Shown here piece after piece: positions 1 through 10,898 of a stretch of DNA of 64,000 bases (positions are counted from its first letter, which is position 1; every line of letters starts with the position of its first letter). The position numbers and the translations under genes are program-made. The notes under the pieces are model-generated. The model saw only the letters and a list, made by a program, of their open reading frames with translations, had not been told where the DNA came from and searched no databases. The stretch spans positions 59,001-123,000 of the forward strand of contig NZ_NGJT01000006.1 of assembly GCF_003950315.1 (NCBI RefSeq), in the 5' to 3' direction. The stretch comes from Vagococcus bubulae. Lineage in GTDB: Bacteria; Bacillota; Bacilli; Lactobacillales; Vagococcaceae.

Positions 1-759
<759 letters not shown>

Positions 760-778
760 TTATATTTTTCATACTGTT

Positions 779-809
779 ATTCTAACTTATGGGAACATTC
801 CCATGTCAA
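779..809 (-). promoter_or_regulatory. Promoter of the first GH1 gene with embedded operator
   Basis: On the minus strand there is a perfect -35 TTGACA (804-809). The palindrome occupies the spacer, and a weaker -10 (TTAGAA or TAGAAT, near 779-785) follows at 18-19 bp. An operator inside the -35/-10 spacer is the classic placement for repression by a LacI-family protein. Confidence 0.7.
789..804. promoter_or_regulatory. LacI-family operator (copy 1)
   Basis: ATGGGAACATTCCCAT is an inverted repeat with half-sites ATGGGAA/TTCCCAT around two central bases. The same 16 bases recur at 3396-3411 in the promoter of the second GH1 gene. It lies between the divergent GH1 and lacI genes, just upstream of the lacI extended -10, so it could serve both repression of the glucosidase and autoregulation. 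Binding by the adjacent regulator is inferred. Confidence 0.8.
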
Positions 810-817
810 GTTTTTTT

Positions 818-826
818 TGGTATAAT
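818..826 (+). promoter_or_regulatory. Extended -10 promoter of the lacI-type gene
   Basis: TGGTATAAT is a perfect extended -10 element (TG-N-TATAAT) with no recognisable -35, which is usual for this promoter class. It is followed by the GGAGG SD at 837-841 and the ATG at 849. Confidence 0.65.
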
Positions 827-848
827 TTTTATAAATGGAGGTCTATTT

Positions 849-1823
849 ATGACAACAATTATTGATGTAGCAAAAAAAGCTGGTGTATCAAAATCAACTG
901 TTTCTCGAGTTGTTTCAAAAAATGGATACGTTAGTGATGCAACTAGACAAAAAATTGAACAAGCAATGGATGACTTAGGATATATTCCAAATATGTTAGC
1001 GAGAAACTTACAATCAGGTTTAACAAAAACGATTGCATTTATCTCTCACGATTTTAATCAATATACTAGTATCTTTTTAAACGCTTTCACAAAAACGGCG
1101 TTAAAACATGATTTCTATGTCAACTTATATGTTACAGGTGGTGATAAAGAAAAAGAACTGGATGCTTTAAATCTTATGAAATACAAACAAGTTGATGCTG
1201 TATTCATATTCACTAGAAGCAACTCATGGGATGATATTAAACCTTATAGAAAATACGGTCCTATTTCTACTTGGCACAGAATTGACTCTCCTGATATTTA
1301 TTCATCTTATGTCAATCAGTACGATAGCTATCTAATGTCTCTTGAATTTTTAGCAAATCGCGGATATAGAACTATTGGTCACATTCTAGGATTTGATAAT
1401 AATAAAAATACCCTTGCCCGAATCAATGCTCTTGATTACTTTTATGAGCAACACCCAGAGCTAGAAAAAAAAGAGGAATGGATTTTTTTAAACTCGAAAC
1501 ATCGTCAAACAGGAAGAAACATCGCAAGAAAATGGCATAAAGCACCAAATAAACCTGACTGTCTTGTTTTTTATACTGATTTCATTGCTGCTGAGTGTAT
1601 CTCTGAATTACAACTCTTAGGATACTCTATCCCTGAAAATGTTGGAATTATGGGGTTTGATAATAATGCTATCAGTGAGATTATCCACTTAACAACAGTG
1701 GATTGTCACTTAGAGACCCAAGCATTTAACTGTTTTAATTACCTTTATAGTGAATTGAAAAAAACCGAATTTACACCAATAGAAATCACACAAGACTTAG
1801 TCATCCGTTCGTCAACAAAATAA
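849..1823 (+). CDS. LacI-family transcriptional regulator of beta-glucoside use
   Basis: A 324-residue LacI/GalR-family DNA-binding protein. The N-terminal helix-turn-helix (IIDVAKKAGVSKSTVSRVV, about residues 4-22) and hinge are followed by a periplasmic-binding-protein-like effector domain; GIMGFDNNAISEI near the C-terminal part is typical. The start is the ATG at 849, 8 bases after GGAGG; an in-frame ATG at 789 lies inside the operator and has no SD. It sits between two near-identical glucosidase genes, and the shared palindrome in both promoters makes it their likely repressor. The inducer is probably a phosphorylated or free beta-glucoside (inference). Confidence 0.92.
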   Translation: MTTIIDVAKKAGVSKSTVSRVVSKNGYVSDATRQKIEQAMDDLGYIPNMLARNLQSGLTKTIAFISHDFNQYTSIFLNAFTKTALKHDFYVNLYVTGGDKEKELDALNLMKYKQVDAVFIFTRSNSWDDIKPYRKYGPISTWHRIDSPDIYSSYVNQYDSYLMSLEFLANRGYRTIGHILGFDNNKNTLARINALDYFYEQHPELEKKEEWIFLNSKHRQTGRNIARKWHKAPNKPDCLVFYTDFIAAECISELQLLGYSIPENVGIMGFDNNAISEIIHLTTVDCHLETQAFNCFNYLYSELKKTEFTPIEITQDLVIRSSTK

Positions 1824-1882
1824 CTGGTCACAAAACCTGATTCCATATAAACATCCTAACTTTCAACGTTTGGAGATAACAT

Positions 1883-1917
1883 AAAAAGAGTACTGACTCA
1901 TCAGCAGTACTCTTTTT
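1883..1917. terminator. Bidirectional terminator between lacI-type gene and second GH1 gene
   Basis: A perfect 13-bp stem (AAAAAGAGTACTG/CAGTACTCTTTTT) with a 9-base loop and A/T tracts on both sides lies between the convergent stop codons, so it can terminate in both directions. Confidence 0.85.
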
Positions 1918-1920
1918 ATT

Positions 1921-3366
<1,446 letters not shown>

Positions 3367-3387
3367 TTATATTTTTCATACTTAAAG

Positions 3388-3416
3388 TTTATCTTATGGG
3401 AACATTCCCATGTCAA
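3388..3416 (-). promoter_or_regulatory. Promoter and LacI-type operator (copy 2) of second GH1 gene
   Basis: Minus-strand TTGACA (3411-3416) and GATAAA (3388-3393) are separated by 17 bp. The 16-bp operator ATGGGAACATTCCCAT fills 3396-3411, abutting the -35, exactly as in copy 1. Repressor binding here would block RNA polymerase. Confidence 0.8.
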
Positions 3417-3550
3417 GTATCATATCGTATGTTTTTTGTACAGAGTGTGATGCCAACTCATCTAAATACTTTACATCGTCTTAGTCAATGCTAGAAAAAC
3501 TCGCTACATTTTATTTATTTACCTCATTCACTTGGTTTCAAGATTATAAA

Positions 3551-3574
3551 AAAGAGTGGACAAATCCACTCTTT
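3551..3574 (-). terminator. Terminator of the ECF-S/DUF4430 pair
   Basis: A 10-bp stem (AAAGAGTGGA/TCCACTCTTT) with a 4-base loop lies 26 bases beyond the stop of the ECF S-component gene and is followed on the minus strand by a T-rich stretch. Confidence 0.8.
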
Positions 3575-3600
3575 AACAAATCAATTCTAATGTATGACAC

Positions 3601-4116
3601 TTATTTTTTGGCATTTACTTCTTTATTTATAATATAAACAAATGGCTTTTTTAATAGTATATAAAAGGACATAGTCCCAAATGCATGCATCATATCAAAA
3701 CTTACTCCCGTCACATAATAAGCCCAAAAATTAGTAACTCCAAAAAAAGGAGCTAGCATAACAGATATTAAAAAACCATATCCTAAACCAGATAGCATAC
3801 ACACTATAAGTTGTAAGACTGTATTATTTTTTAAATTAGTCAATTTATCTAAACTAACTACTAATAAAATGACACACCAAAAAGATAAAATTTGAGCAAT
3901 GGTCCAAATTCCCATACCTAAATAAAAATTGGTAATTAAAATAGATAATGAACTAATCACTATTGCTTGAAAACTTCCCATATAAAGTGTGACCAAAATA
4001 AGCGTGGCTGTAATAGGTTGTACGTTTGGTATAAAAGCCATTAATAATCTGCCAACTACACAAAAAGCTGTCAGTAAAGCCATCATGGTTAAATCTTTTG
4101 TTCGAATGTGTTTCAC
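3601..4116 (-). CDS. ECF-type transporter substrate-binding (S) component
   Basis: A 171-residue integral membrane protein with about five hydrophobic segments, of the ECF-transporter S-component type: a short charged N-terminus, then MALLTAFCVVGRLLMAFIP and repeated membrane spans. S components capture a vitamin or metal and share the energising EcfT/EcfA/EcfA' module encoded elsewhere. It lies 13 bp downstream of a DUF4430 lipoprotein gene and probably shares its mRNA. DUF4430 resembles the C-terminal domain of cobalamin-binding transcobalamin, so a corrinoid ligand is conceivable, but no cobalamin riboswitch is seen and the substrate cannot be assigned from sequence. Confidence 0.8.
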   Translation of the reverse strand: MKHIRTKDLTMMALLTAFCVVGRLLMAFIPNVQPITATLILVTLYMGSFQAIVISSLSILITNFYLGMGIWTIAQILSFWCVILLVVSLDKLTNLKNNTVLQLIVCMLSGLGYGFLISVMLAPFFGVTNFWAYYVTGVSFDMMHAFGTMSFYILLKKPFVYIINKEVNAKK

Positions 4117-4129
4117 TAAAATGACCTAC

Positions 4130-4516
4130 CTAATCTAATTTAGATAAGTCAAACTCAATGTTATCACCATCAGATACGTTTGTTTCTTGAACCCCTTTTT
4201 CAGCTTGTTTGCCATTGATAGTGTACATCCAATACTTATTTTCTTTTTCATCTTGTTTATGGCCGTCAATTGATGTAATAAACCCTTTCGTATCTTCAAT
4301 ATCATAATTATCTTTCAATACGTCATATAAAACAGCCTCGTCTTTCACACTAACTTCTTTTGAATCAATCTCTTTATGGTCTTCCTTTAGTGTGATATTA
4401 ACTGTTGCACTTGATTGTGTTGACTCTACTGTTTGGTTCTTTTTACCACTTCCACAACCTGTTAATGTCACTAAAATCGTTGCACCTAACACTAAGCGAT
4501 TTAATTTTTTCATCAT
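4130..4516 (-). CDS. DUF4430 domain lipoprotein
   Basis: A 128-residue lipoprotein. The signal peptide ends in a lipobox LTG-C (C21), giving a membrane anchor. A low-complexity Ser/Thr/Lys linker follows, then a DUF4430 domain (about residues 50-128) with its typical core YWMYTINGKQAEKG and a terminal SDGDNIEFDL. DUF4430 is a beta-grasp domain related to the C-terminal part of transcobalamin/intrinsic factor. Pairing with the ECF S component suggests it delivers a ligand at the outer membrane face (inference). Two adjacent ATG codons follow AAAGGAG; either may be the start. Confidence 0.8.
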   Translation of the reverse strand: MMKKLNRLVLGATILVTLTGCGSGKKNQTVESTQSSATVNITLKEDHKEIDSKEVSVKDEAVLYDVLKDNYDIEDTKGFITSIDGHKQDEKENKYWMYTINGKQAEKGVQETNVSDGDNIEFDLSKLD

Positions 4517-4558
4517 ACTTCTCCTTTATTTAAATTCCCTAACTTTTTCATAAAGAAA

Positions 4559-4586
4559 CCTCAAACTATCTACTGATAATTTGAGG
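4559..4586 (-). terminator. ileS terminator
   Basis: The hairpin CCTCAAA/TTTGAGG, extended by an inner TATC/GATA pairing, lies 16 bases beyond the ileS stop and is followed by a T-rich stretch on the minus strand. It separates ileS from the DUF4430 gene. Confidence 0.75.
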
Positions 4587-4601
4587 CTCATTTATTTAAT
4601 T

Positions 4602-7388
4602 TTACTCTAAGCCTTCAGCTACAGCTTCAGGATAGTTTTTTTCAACAATTTCTGCACAACGATCACATAATGTTGGTAAGTCTTTATGGCTTCCCACATC
4701 TTCTTTAATCGCACGACAACGTTGACATGTTTCACCTTGTGCTGGCTCTACTAAGATAGCCACATCATTGAATTGTACCGCATTTTCTGGTACATCTGCT
4801 GTTGGTTTTTCAACAACTAAATCTGAAACAATCAATACTTGTGCTAAATTAGTATTTAATGCATCTAATAGCATTGCCATTGGTTCGTTTGGATAGATTG
4901 TCACTTTTGCTTCAAACGATTTACCAATTAATTTATTATTTCTAGCTTCTTCTAAAGCTTTTAAGACATGTGTTCTCACTTCCATGAACCCATCCCATAA
5001 TTCCATGATTGAATCTTGGTCTGGATAAGTATCATATCCTGGAAGTTCAGATAACTGTACAAATTCTTCTTCCTCTTGTAAATGAGACCAAATTTCTTCT
5101 GATGTAAATGGTAAAATTGGTGTCATTAATTTTGTTAAAGCGACTAAAATATCATAGAAGACTGTTTGCATTGCACGACGCTCATGATTATCTCCTGATT
5201 CAATGTACACAACATCTTTTGCAAAATCTAAATAGAATGCTGACAAGTCATTTGTACAGAAGTTAACTAGACTCTTATACACAGTCGAGAATGAATAATT
5301 TTCATACCCTTTATCACGAATAGTTTTGATTGTATCATTTAAGCGAATCATCATATATTTATCAACTGAACGTAATTTATCATATTCAACACGATCTTTT
5401 TTCGCATCAAAGTCTGATGTATTAGCTAATAAGAAACGCATTGTATTACGGATTTTACGATACACTTCTGCAATTTGATTTAATGTATTCATATCTACTT
5501 TAACATCTGATTCATAATCCACACTTGATACCCAAAGTCTTAAAATATCTGCACCCATTTGATTTGTCACTTTATTAGGCTCAATTGTATTTCCTAAAGA
5601 TTTACTTTGTTTACGTCCTTGTGGGTCTAATGTAAATCCTTGAGACAACACAGCTTTGTATGGAGCTACACCATTGATAGCTACACTTGTTGTGATACTA
5701 GAGTTAAACCAGCCACGATATTGGTCAGATCCTTCTAAATATAAATCTGCTGGGAATGATAAGTCACTTCTGCCACGTAATACTGCTTCATGTGATGAAC
5801 CAGAGTCAAACCACACATCCATGATGTCAGTCTCTTTTGTAAACTCACCATTTGGACTACCTGGATGAGTAAATCCTTCTGGTAATAATTCTTTTGCTTC
5901 TTTTTCAAACCAGATTTTTGAACCATGTTCTGCAAATAAATTCGCCACATGTTCTGTTGTTTCTGGTGTAATGATGGCTTCACCATTTTCTGCATAAAAG
6001 ACTGGTAATGGTACACCCCATGCACGTTGTCTAGAAATAACCCAATCACCACGGTCACGAACCATATTATATAGACGAGTTCTACCCCAAGGAATAATCC
6101 AATCTACTTTTTCAATTTCTGATAAAATATCTCCTCTAAATTTATCAATTGATGCAAACCATTGTGGCGTTGCACGATAAATAACAGGTTTTTTTGTACG
6201 CCAATCATGTGGGTAACTATGCATGAAGAAATCTAGTTTCAATAAATGACCACTTTCTTCTAACATTTTAGTAATCATTGGATTTGCTTTATCATAAAAT
6301 ACCCCTTCAAATCCTGGAGCTTCATCTGTATAACAACCACGAGAGTCTACTGGAGAGATAACATCAATTCCGTATTTGCGACAAACAATGTAGTCATCTT
6401 CCCCGTGTCCTGGAGCGGTATGAACTAAACCAGTCCCTGCATCAAGGGTAACATGATCACCTAAAATCAAACGTGATTCTCTATCATAAAATGGGTGTTG
6501 GGCAGTTAAATTTTCTAACTCTGTTCCTTTAACTTCTTTAATAACTGATACATTTTCCCAACCAATCTCTTTTGTAACAGTTTCTAGTAATTCTTTTGCC
6601 ACAACAAACTTTTTGCCATCTGCCTCAACAACCACATAAATATATTCTGGGTTAACACTGATTGCTAAGTTTGAAGGCAGTGTCCAAGGTGTTGTTGTCC
6701 AAATAACAAAACTAGTATCATTATCTAATACATCTTTTCCATCTTTCACATCAAATGCAACATAAATAGAGGCTGATTTTACATCTTTGTATTCAATTTC
6801 TGCTTCTGCTAAAGAAGATTCACTAGATGGTGACCAATAAATAGGTTTTAATCCTTTATAGATATAACCTTTTTCAGCCATTTTACCAAACACTCTGATT
6901 TGAGCTGCTTCATAATCGGGTGTTAATGTTATATAAGGGTTATTCCAATCACCAGATACTCCTAGTCGTTTGAAATCATCACGCTGTTTATCCACTTGAC
7001 TTAAGGCATAGTCTTTACACATTTCAAGGTATTCTGCTCTAGGCATTTCTTTACGTTTAACACCTTTTTTAGTTAATACTTGTTCAATTGGTAAGCCATG
7101 TGTGTCCCAACCAGGAACATATGGCGCACGAAAACCAGACATTGATTTAAAACGAACGATAATATCTTTACTTACTTTATTTAAAGCATGACCTAAATGA
7201 ATGTTTCCGTTCGCATATGGGGGGCCATCATGTAAAATGAACGTTGGTTTTCCTTCATTCAATTTTTGTCTTTGACCATAAATATCTTTTTCTTCCCATT
7301 CTTTTTGCCATTCAACTTCCCTTACTGGTAAGTTTCCACGCATTGGAAAGCTTGTTTTTCCTAAATGAAGCGTTTCTTTCATTTTCAT
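4602..7388 (-). CDS. ileS: Isoleucyl-tRNA synthetase
   Basis: Class I aminoacyl-tRNA synthetase charging tRNA-Ile in the cytoplasm. From the preferred start it is 928 residues. It shows the HIGH-type motif GNIHLGH in [15 protein letters not shown], an editing (CP1) domain with [10 protein letters not shown], the second signature as KQSKS, and a C-terminal zinc site CQRC...CDRC. KQSKS in place of the usual KMSKS is unusual. The start chosen is the ATG at 7388 ([14 protein letters not shown], matching enterococcal IleRS), 12 bases after GAGG; a GTG at 7406 and an ATG at 7400 are in frame but lack spaced SDs. Expression is controlled by the T-box leader. It follows divIVA, the same order as in many Firmicutes. 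Confidence 0.97.
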   Translation of the reverse strand: MKMKETLHLGKTSFPMRGNLPVREVEWQKEWEEKDIYGQRQKLNEGKPTFILHDGPPYANGNIHLGHALNKVSKDIIVRFKSMSGFRAPYVPGWDTHGLPIEQVLTKKGVKRKEMPRAEYLEMCKDYALSQVDKQRDDFKRLGVSGDWNNPYITLTPDYEAAQIRVFGKMAEKGYIYKGLKPIYWSPSSESSLAEAEIEYKDVKSASIYVAFDVKDGKDVLDNDTSFVIWTTTPWTLPSNLAISVNPEYIYVVVEADGKKFVVAKELLETVTKEIGWENVSVIKEVKGTELENLTAQHPFYDRESRLILGDHVTLDAGTGLVHTAPGHGEDDYIVCRKYGIDVISPVDSRGCYTDEAPGFEGVFYDKANPMITKMLEESGHLLKLDFFMHSYPHDWRTKKPVIYRATPQWFASIDKFRGDILSEIEKVDWIIPWGRTRLYNMVRDRGDWVISRQRAWGVPLPVFYAENGEAIITPETTEHVANLFAEHGSKIWFEKEAKELLPEGFTHPGSPNGEFTKETDIMDVWFDSGSSHEAVLRGRSDLSFPADLYLEGSDQYRGWFNSSITTSVAINGVAPYKAVLSQGFTLDPQGRKQSKSLGNTIEPNKVTNQMGADILRLWVSSVDYESDVKVDMNTLNQIAEVYRKIRNTMRFLLANTSDFDAKKDRVEYDKLRSVDKYMMIRLNDTIKTIRDKGYENYSFSTVYKSLVNFCTNDLSAFYLDFAKDVVYIESGDNHERRAMQTVFYDILVALTKLMTPILPFTSEEIWSHLQEEEEFVQLSELPGYDTYPDQDSIMELWDGFMEVRTHVLKALEEARNNKLIGKSFEAKVTIYPNEPMAMLLDALNTNLAQVLIVSDLVVEKPTADVPENAVQFNDVAILVEPAQGETCQRCRAIKEDVGSHKDLPTLCDRCAEIVEKNYPEAVAEGLE

Positions 7389-7417
7389 CTTATCTATCAT
7401 CCTCACTTATTTTTATA

Positions 7418-7640
7418 TATAAAAAAAGCCTCATCCCTAAAAAAGGGACGAAGCTATCCGTGTTACCACCCAAAATTCAGTATATTTCTATACTCTCTTG
7501 TAGAATGTATCGGTTCCAACCGAGATATCCTACTGAAATTCAGACATCTAGTATACAAAGGATCTTTCCTGATTTAGTGTCTTACTAGGTTTCCACTATC
7601 CCCAGCTCACTATAAGAATAAATTAGGCTTTTCTGTTTTG
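7418..7640 (-). promoter_or_regulatory. T-box riboswitch leader of ileS
   Basis: The minus strand carries the T-box core GGGTGGTAACACGG (7458-7471), followed by an intrinsic terminator: stem 7427-7438/7444-7455, then seven T (7421-7427). Upstream, the lower stem I can be drawn as AGCTGGGG with CTCGGTT. The adjacent ATC at 7524-7526 is a plausible isoleucine specifier codon, though the loop was folded only by eye. Uncharged tRNA-Ile would stabilise the antiterminator and allow ileS transcription. Confidence 0.9.
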
Positions 7641-7655
7641 TATATGACTTATTTA

Positions 7656-8474
7656 TTATTTAACTTTTGGACGTGCCGCACGTTCCACTTTATTTAACTT
7701 TTTTGTTTCTTCATTTTTCTCATGCTTTTCCTCATTTTCTGTTGGATTAACAGGTTTATTAGGCATTTCACGAGTTGTACTTACTTTAATTTCTGGTTGT
7801 TTAATATTTGCTTTAGCTTTAGGTAAATTATCAAAATTTGGTTTAACATTTACCGCTGGAGAAGTTGATTCTAGTCCGTTTGCTGCTTCAACAGCATCTA
7901 ATACTTGTCTAAATGCTTGATGACTACTATCAACATAAGCACCAAATGGTTTAAGAATTTCATCCCACTCGTCACTTTGTACAATTTGTAATTGAGATTC
8001 TAATAACACAGATAAGTTTCTGTGGAAAATACGAGTTTTTTTCTTCAAATCGTCTGTCTCAACAGCTAATTGACGCGCACGTTCACTTGCTTCAGATAAA
8101 ATTTGGTTAGCTTTATTTGTCGCACCTGTTATTAACTCATCTGACATTTTGTTAGCATGAGCTAGTATATCTTCTGATTGTGCTTGAGACTGTTGAATAG
8201 CTAAATCAGATTCTTTAATAGCATTTTCTTTTAATTTATCAGCAGTGTCTTGCGCTACGATAATTGATTGATTTAATGAATCTTTTAATTCATTAAAGTA
8301 ACTCAATTTATCATTCGCTTGTTTCACTTCTTTTTCTAAAGAACGGTTTTCTTGTGTTAATTTTTCAACCTCTAAAGCGATTTGATCTAAAAAGTCATCT
8401 ACCTCATCACGATCATACCCTTTAAATTTGCTATTAAAACTTTTATTTGTAATATCGATTGGTTTAATTCCCAT
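7656..8474 (-). CDS. divIVA: Cell-division/polarity protein DivIVA
   Basis: A 272-residue coiled-coil protein that binds negatively curved membrane at septa and poles. The N-terminal lipid-binding domain is clear: IDITNKSFNSKFKGYDRDEVDDFLD, with F17 at the membrane-inserting position and Lys rather than Arg at 18. Long heptad-rich helices follow (about 30-190). The C-terminal tail is Pro/Lys/Glu-rich and ends RAARPKVK. It is longer than B. subtilis DivIVA (164 residues), as in enterococci. It lies 14 bp downstream of ylmH at the end of the ylm/sepF cluster. Confidence 0.95.
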   Translation of the reverse strand: MGIKPIDITNKSFNSKFKGYDRDEVDDFLDQIALEVEKLTQENRSLEKEVKQANDKLSYFNELKDSLNQSIIVAQDTADKLKENAIKESDLAIQQSQAQSEDILAHANKMSDELITGATNKANQILSEASERARQLAVETDDLKKKTRIFHRNLSVLLESQLQIVQSDEWDEILKPFGAYVDSSHQAFRQVLDAVEAANGLESTSPAVNVKPNFDNLPKAKANIKQPEIKVSTTREMPNKPVNPTENEEKHEKNEETKKLNKVERAARPKVK

Positions 8475-8488
8475 TTTTACACTCCTTG

Positions 8489-9280
8489 CTACTTTCTTAA
8501 AACTCGAATTTTTAATCGTATTTTATCTTTTTTGGTGTTTCCTAATGTTTCAAGTAATTGAACTCTACCTAGTCCACGAACTGACACAATATCTAAGTAA
8601 TCTACTGGAAAATCAACACGCTCAACCTCAGTCCAATTTACTTTTGCTTTTTTGGACTCAACAATGAGTTTTGCACGTTGTCTAGATACATTATATACTG
8701 TCGAAATAATATTATCAATTCTAAGTGAAGAGATTGTTAACGTCTCCTCTAACCACTCATCAGTCGGATGCAAAATATCTTGCCAACCTACTTCGTCAAA
8801 TTTTACTCCAAACGAACCAATTTTGTCAACTTGTTGAGTAATATAATTAGAAATAGACTTTTTAATAAAAACTTGCCAATGCTCTCCATCCGTTATAATA
8901 TCACCAATAAATTCTCGTTTAATACCAGTACTCATCAGTGTTCCTAAGATTTTTCCATGAGTTAAACTTCCAAATTTAACTGGATATTTTATCTGGTAAA
9001 CTTGGATTTCATAATCCGATTCATTTGGCTCGTAATAACTTGGATACAACACGGCACATTTTCTTTCAGAACCCTCAAATCCTCCAAAAAAAGATAATAA
9101 TACATCATCCCTCTTACCCACTAGTGTTTTCAAAATAAACATTTCTCGAGGGTTTAAAAATTCCGTTACAACAGGGGCGTATTGCATTTCTACCTGCTCC
9201 ACCCAATTACCAACTGTATCAATAAAAGGATGCTCGTCCTTGCGAAAATGCTGATACACATTAGCTTGCAAAAAACTCAC
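8489..9280 (-). CDS. ylmH: S4-domain RNA-binding protein YlmH
   Basis: A 263-residue protein with an N-terminal YlmH-type domain and a C-terminal S4 RNA-binding domain (SSLRIDNIISTVYNVSRQRA onward, about 182-240). In B. subtilis YlmH is reported to bind stalled 50S subunits and support ribosome-associated quality control; its place among division genes is conserved but unexplained. The annotated start is GTG (MSFLQANVYQHF); AAAGGAT lies only 2 bases upstream, so a TTG three codons in is also possible. It is 9 bp downstream of ylmG. Confidence 0.9.
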   Translation of the reverse strand: MSFLQANVYQHFRKDEHPFIDTVGNWVEQVEMQYAPVVTEFLNPREMFILKTLVGKRDDVLLSFFGGFEGSERKCAVLYPSYYEPNESDYEIQVYQIKYPVKFGSLTHGKILGTLMSTGIKREFIGDIITDGEHWQVFIKKSISNYITQQVDKIGSFGVKFDEVGWQDILHPTDEWLEETLTISSLRIDNIISTVYNVSRQRAKLIVESKKAKVNWTEVERVDFPVDYLDIVSVRGLGRVQLLETLGNTKKDKIRLKIRVLRK

Positions 9281-9289
9281 ATCCTTTCT

Positions 9290-9556
9290 TTAAATCATAT
9301 AAATTAATCTTGCTAGTATTAAAATCAAACCTTGCCCAGCTAATTGTAAAACAAATATTGCGACAATAATTGTAAAATCAATTGGACCAACACTTAAGTT
9401 CAAGCGATCAAACATACTTAAATACGGTCTTGAAATACGTATAATAAATTGGCCAATTTTTGAATCATACGCTCCAGGAAACCATGAAAGTAATGCATAA
9501 ATAACTAAAACATAAGTATATATTGTTATTGCTTTAGAAATTAAAGCTATAATCAA
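9290..9556 (-). CDS. ylmG: YggT-family membrane protein YlmG
   Basis: An 88-residue YggT-family protein with two predicted transmembrane helices (about 8-26 and 60-85), joined by the conserved segment LSWFPGA...ISRPYLSMFDRL. It is linked to division and envelope organisation by its conserved place between sepF and ylmH; the molecular role is not settled. It starts ATG 15 bp after sepF. Confidence 0.9.
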   Translation of the reverse strand: MIIALISKAITIYTYVLVIYALLSWFPGAYDSKIGQFIIRISRPYLSMFDRLNLSVGPIDFTIIVAIFVLQLAGQGLILILARLIYMI

Positions 9557-9571
9557 ATTAACACATCCTTA

Positions 9572-10183
9572 TTATTTGGGTATATGAGTAGCTATTATGT
9601 TACGTGTAAAACTTGAGTCCACATCAACATTTGCAGGTGTACAGATAAAAATATCATCACCCAAACGCTGAATATCTCCATCAATTGAATACACGACACC
9701 TGTCATAAAGTCAACAACTCTTCTTGCCGATTTCTCTGCCATTAACCTGAATGATAAAATAACTATCTCTTTTTTGAAAAGAGCTTGAGCAATTTGCTTA
9801 CAATCCATGTAATCCCGTGGCTCATATACTGTTACTTTTCTATTATGTTGTCTAGCAACCACCATACGTTTATTTCCATTTGAGGTAGGTTGATAGGTAT
9901 TCATTTCAACGACTTTTTCATTTATATATTGGTTTTCTGGTTCGGAAATTTTAATATTTTCTGTTGAATGACTATCGTTTTCAACAGGTTCTTGTATTTC
10001 TTCGTCTTTTTCTATATGACGACTAACATTATTCATTTCCGTTTGCTCTGGTGTTGTTTCAATAACAGGTTGTTCATCTATTACTTCTTCATCTACAAAA
10101 GGTTCATTATCATCATATAACTCGTCATCTGCCACACCAAAAAAACCAGAAAATCTTTCGCCAGCTTTATTGAATATCTTCAC
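9572..10183 (-). CDS. sepF: Cell-division protein SepF
   Basis: A 203-residue FtsZ-bundling and membrane-anchoring protein. The N-terminal amphipathic segment MKIFNKAGERFSGFFGV is the membrane-binding helix. It is followed by an acidic disordered linker (about 20-105) and the DUF552 core (about 106-195: RKVTVYEPRDYMDCKQIAQAL...RLGDDIFICTPANVDV) that dimerises and binds the FtsZ C-terminus. It provides an FtsA-parallel tether for the Z-ring. It is 15 bp downstream of ylmE. Confidence 0.95.
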   Translation of the reverse strand: MKIFNKAGERFSGFFGVADDELYDDNEPFVDEEVIDEQPVIETTPEQTEMNNVSRHIEKDEEIQEPVENDSHSTENIKISEPENQYINEKVVEMNTYQPTSNGNKRMVVARQHNRKVTVYEPRDYMDCKQIAQALFKKEIVILSFRLMAEKSARRVVDFMTGVVYSIDGDIQRLGDDIFICTPANVDVDSSFTRNIIATHIPK

Positions 10184-10198
10184 TCTATCACCTCTCCC

Positions 10199-10885
10199 CT
10201 AAGATTCGAAAAATCTCGAACCAATCCTTACAAAAGTTGCGCCACTTTCAATAGCCGGCATAAAATCCTGACTCATTCCCATACTTAATTCAGTACAAGG
10301 AGCATAGTCTAAATTTTTCGATGCTATTTCTTGTTGCAATTTTTTTAATTGATTAAAATAATGAGATAATTCGTCAAGATTTGAATCAATAGGAGCCATG
10401 GTCATCAAACCAACAACTTCAATTCTATCAAAATCTTTTAAATCCTTTATGAAATGCAATAAATCATCTGGAGAAATACCTTGTTTAGTCATTTCTCCAG
10501 AAACATTTACTTGCACAAAACATTTAATTTTACTTAGTGCTCGTTTTTGTATTTCTTCTGCTAATGATATTTTATCTAATGCGTGAAAATAGTCTATTTG
10601 ATTAATCACTGTTTTAACTTTTCGACGCTGTAGATTACCGATAAAATGCCATTTTATTGTTTTATAATTTGCAAGATATGCTTGCTTTTCTAATAGCTTT
10701 TCCATTCTGTTTTCAGCTAAATGACTAAACCCTAAATCAACAACTTGTTTTGTTGTTTCATTATCGACTGATTTAGTGACACAGATAATAGTAACACTAT
10801 CAATTGGTCTTTGACTGATTTGACAAGCTTTTTCAACATCTTGCTGAATTGATTCAACATTTTGTTGCAGTTTTTGCAGGATCAA
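10199..10885 (-). CDS. PLP homeostasis protein (YggS/YlmE family)
   Basis: A 228-residue single-domain TIM-barrel protein binding pyridoxal 5'-phosphate, with no known catalytic reaction; the family maintains PLP and amino-acid balance. The PLP lysine lies in ICVTKS (K38). The conserved KWHFIGNLQRRK and C-terminal LSMGMSQDFMPAIESGATFVRIGSRFF phosphate-binding segment are present. It is 13 bp downstream of ftsZ in the usual ftsZ-ylmE-sepF order. Confidence 0.93.
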   Translation of the reverse strand: MILQKLQQNVESIQQDVEKACQISQRPIDSVTIICVTKSVDNETTKQVVDLGFSHLAENRMEKLLEKQAYLANYKTIKWHFIGNLQRRKVKTVINQIDYFHALDKISLAEEIQKRALSKIKCFVQVNVSGEMTKQGISPDDLLHFIKDLKDFDRIEVVGLMTMAPIDSNLDELSHYFNQLKKLQQEIASKNLDYAPCTELSMGMSQDFMPAIESGATFVRIGSRFFES

Positions 10886-10898
10886 TCTAAGTCACCCC

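Noticed and set aside
789..848. In-frame ATG at 789 adding 20 residues to the LacI-type regulator
   Set aside because: That ATG is part of the palindromic operator and precedes the extended -10; the ATG at 849 has GGAGG and begins the family-typical TTIIDVAKKAG.
3405..3490. Minus-strand frame upstream of the second GH1 gene reading like KYLDELASHSVQKTYDMILD
   Set aside because: It is short, has no start and runs through the promoter and operator; I could not tie it to a family, so it may be a gene scrap or chance.
4517..4600. Possible cobalamin riboswitch before the DUF4430 gene
   Set aside because: Only about 85 bases separate it from ileS, most of it the ileS terminator; no B12-box-like sequence is present.
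5735..6058. Long open frames inside ileS, nrdD, rny and other genes on either strand
   Set aside because: They lie wholly within well-identified genes, lack SDs and give protein sequences without family character.
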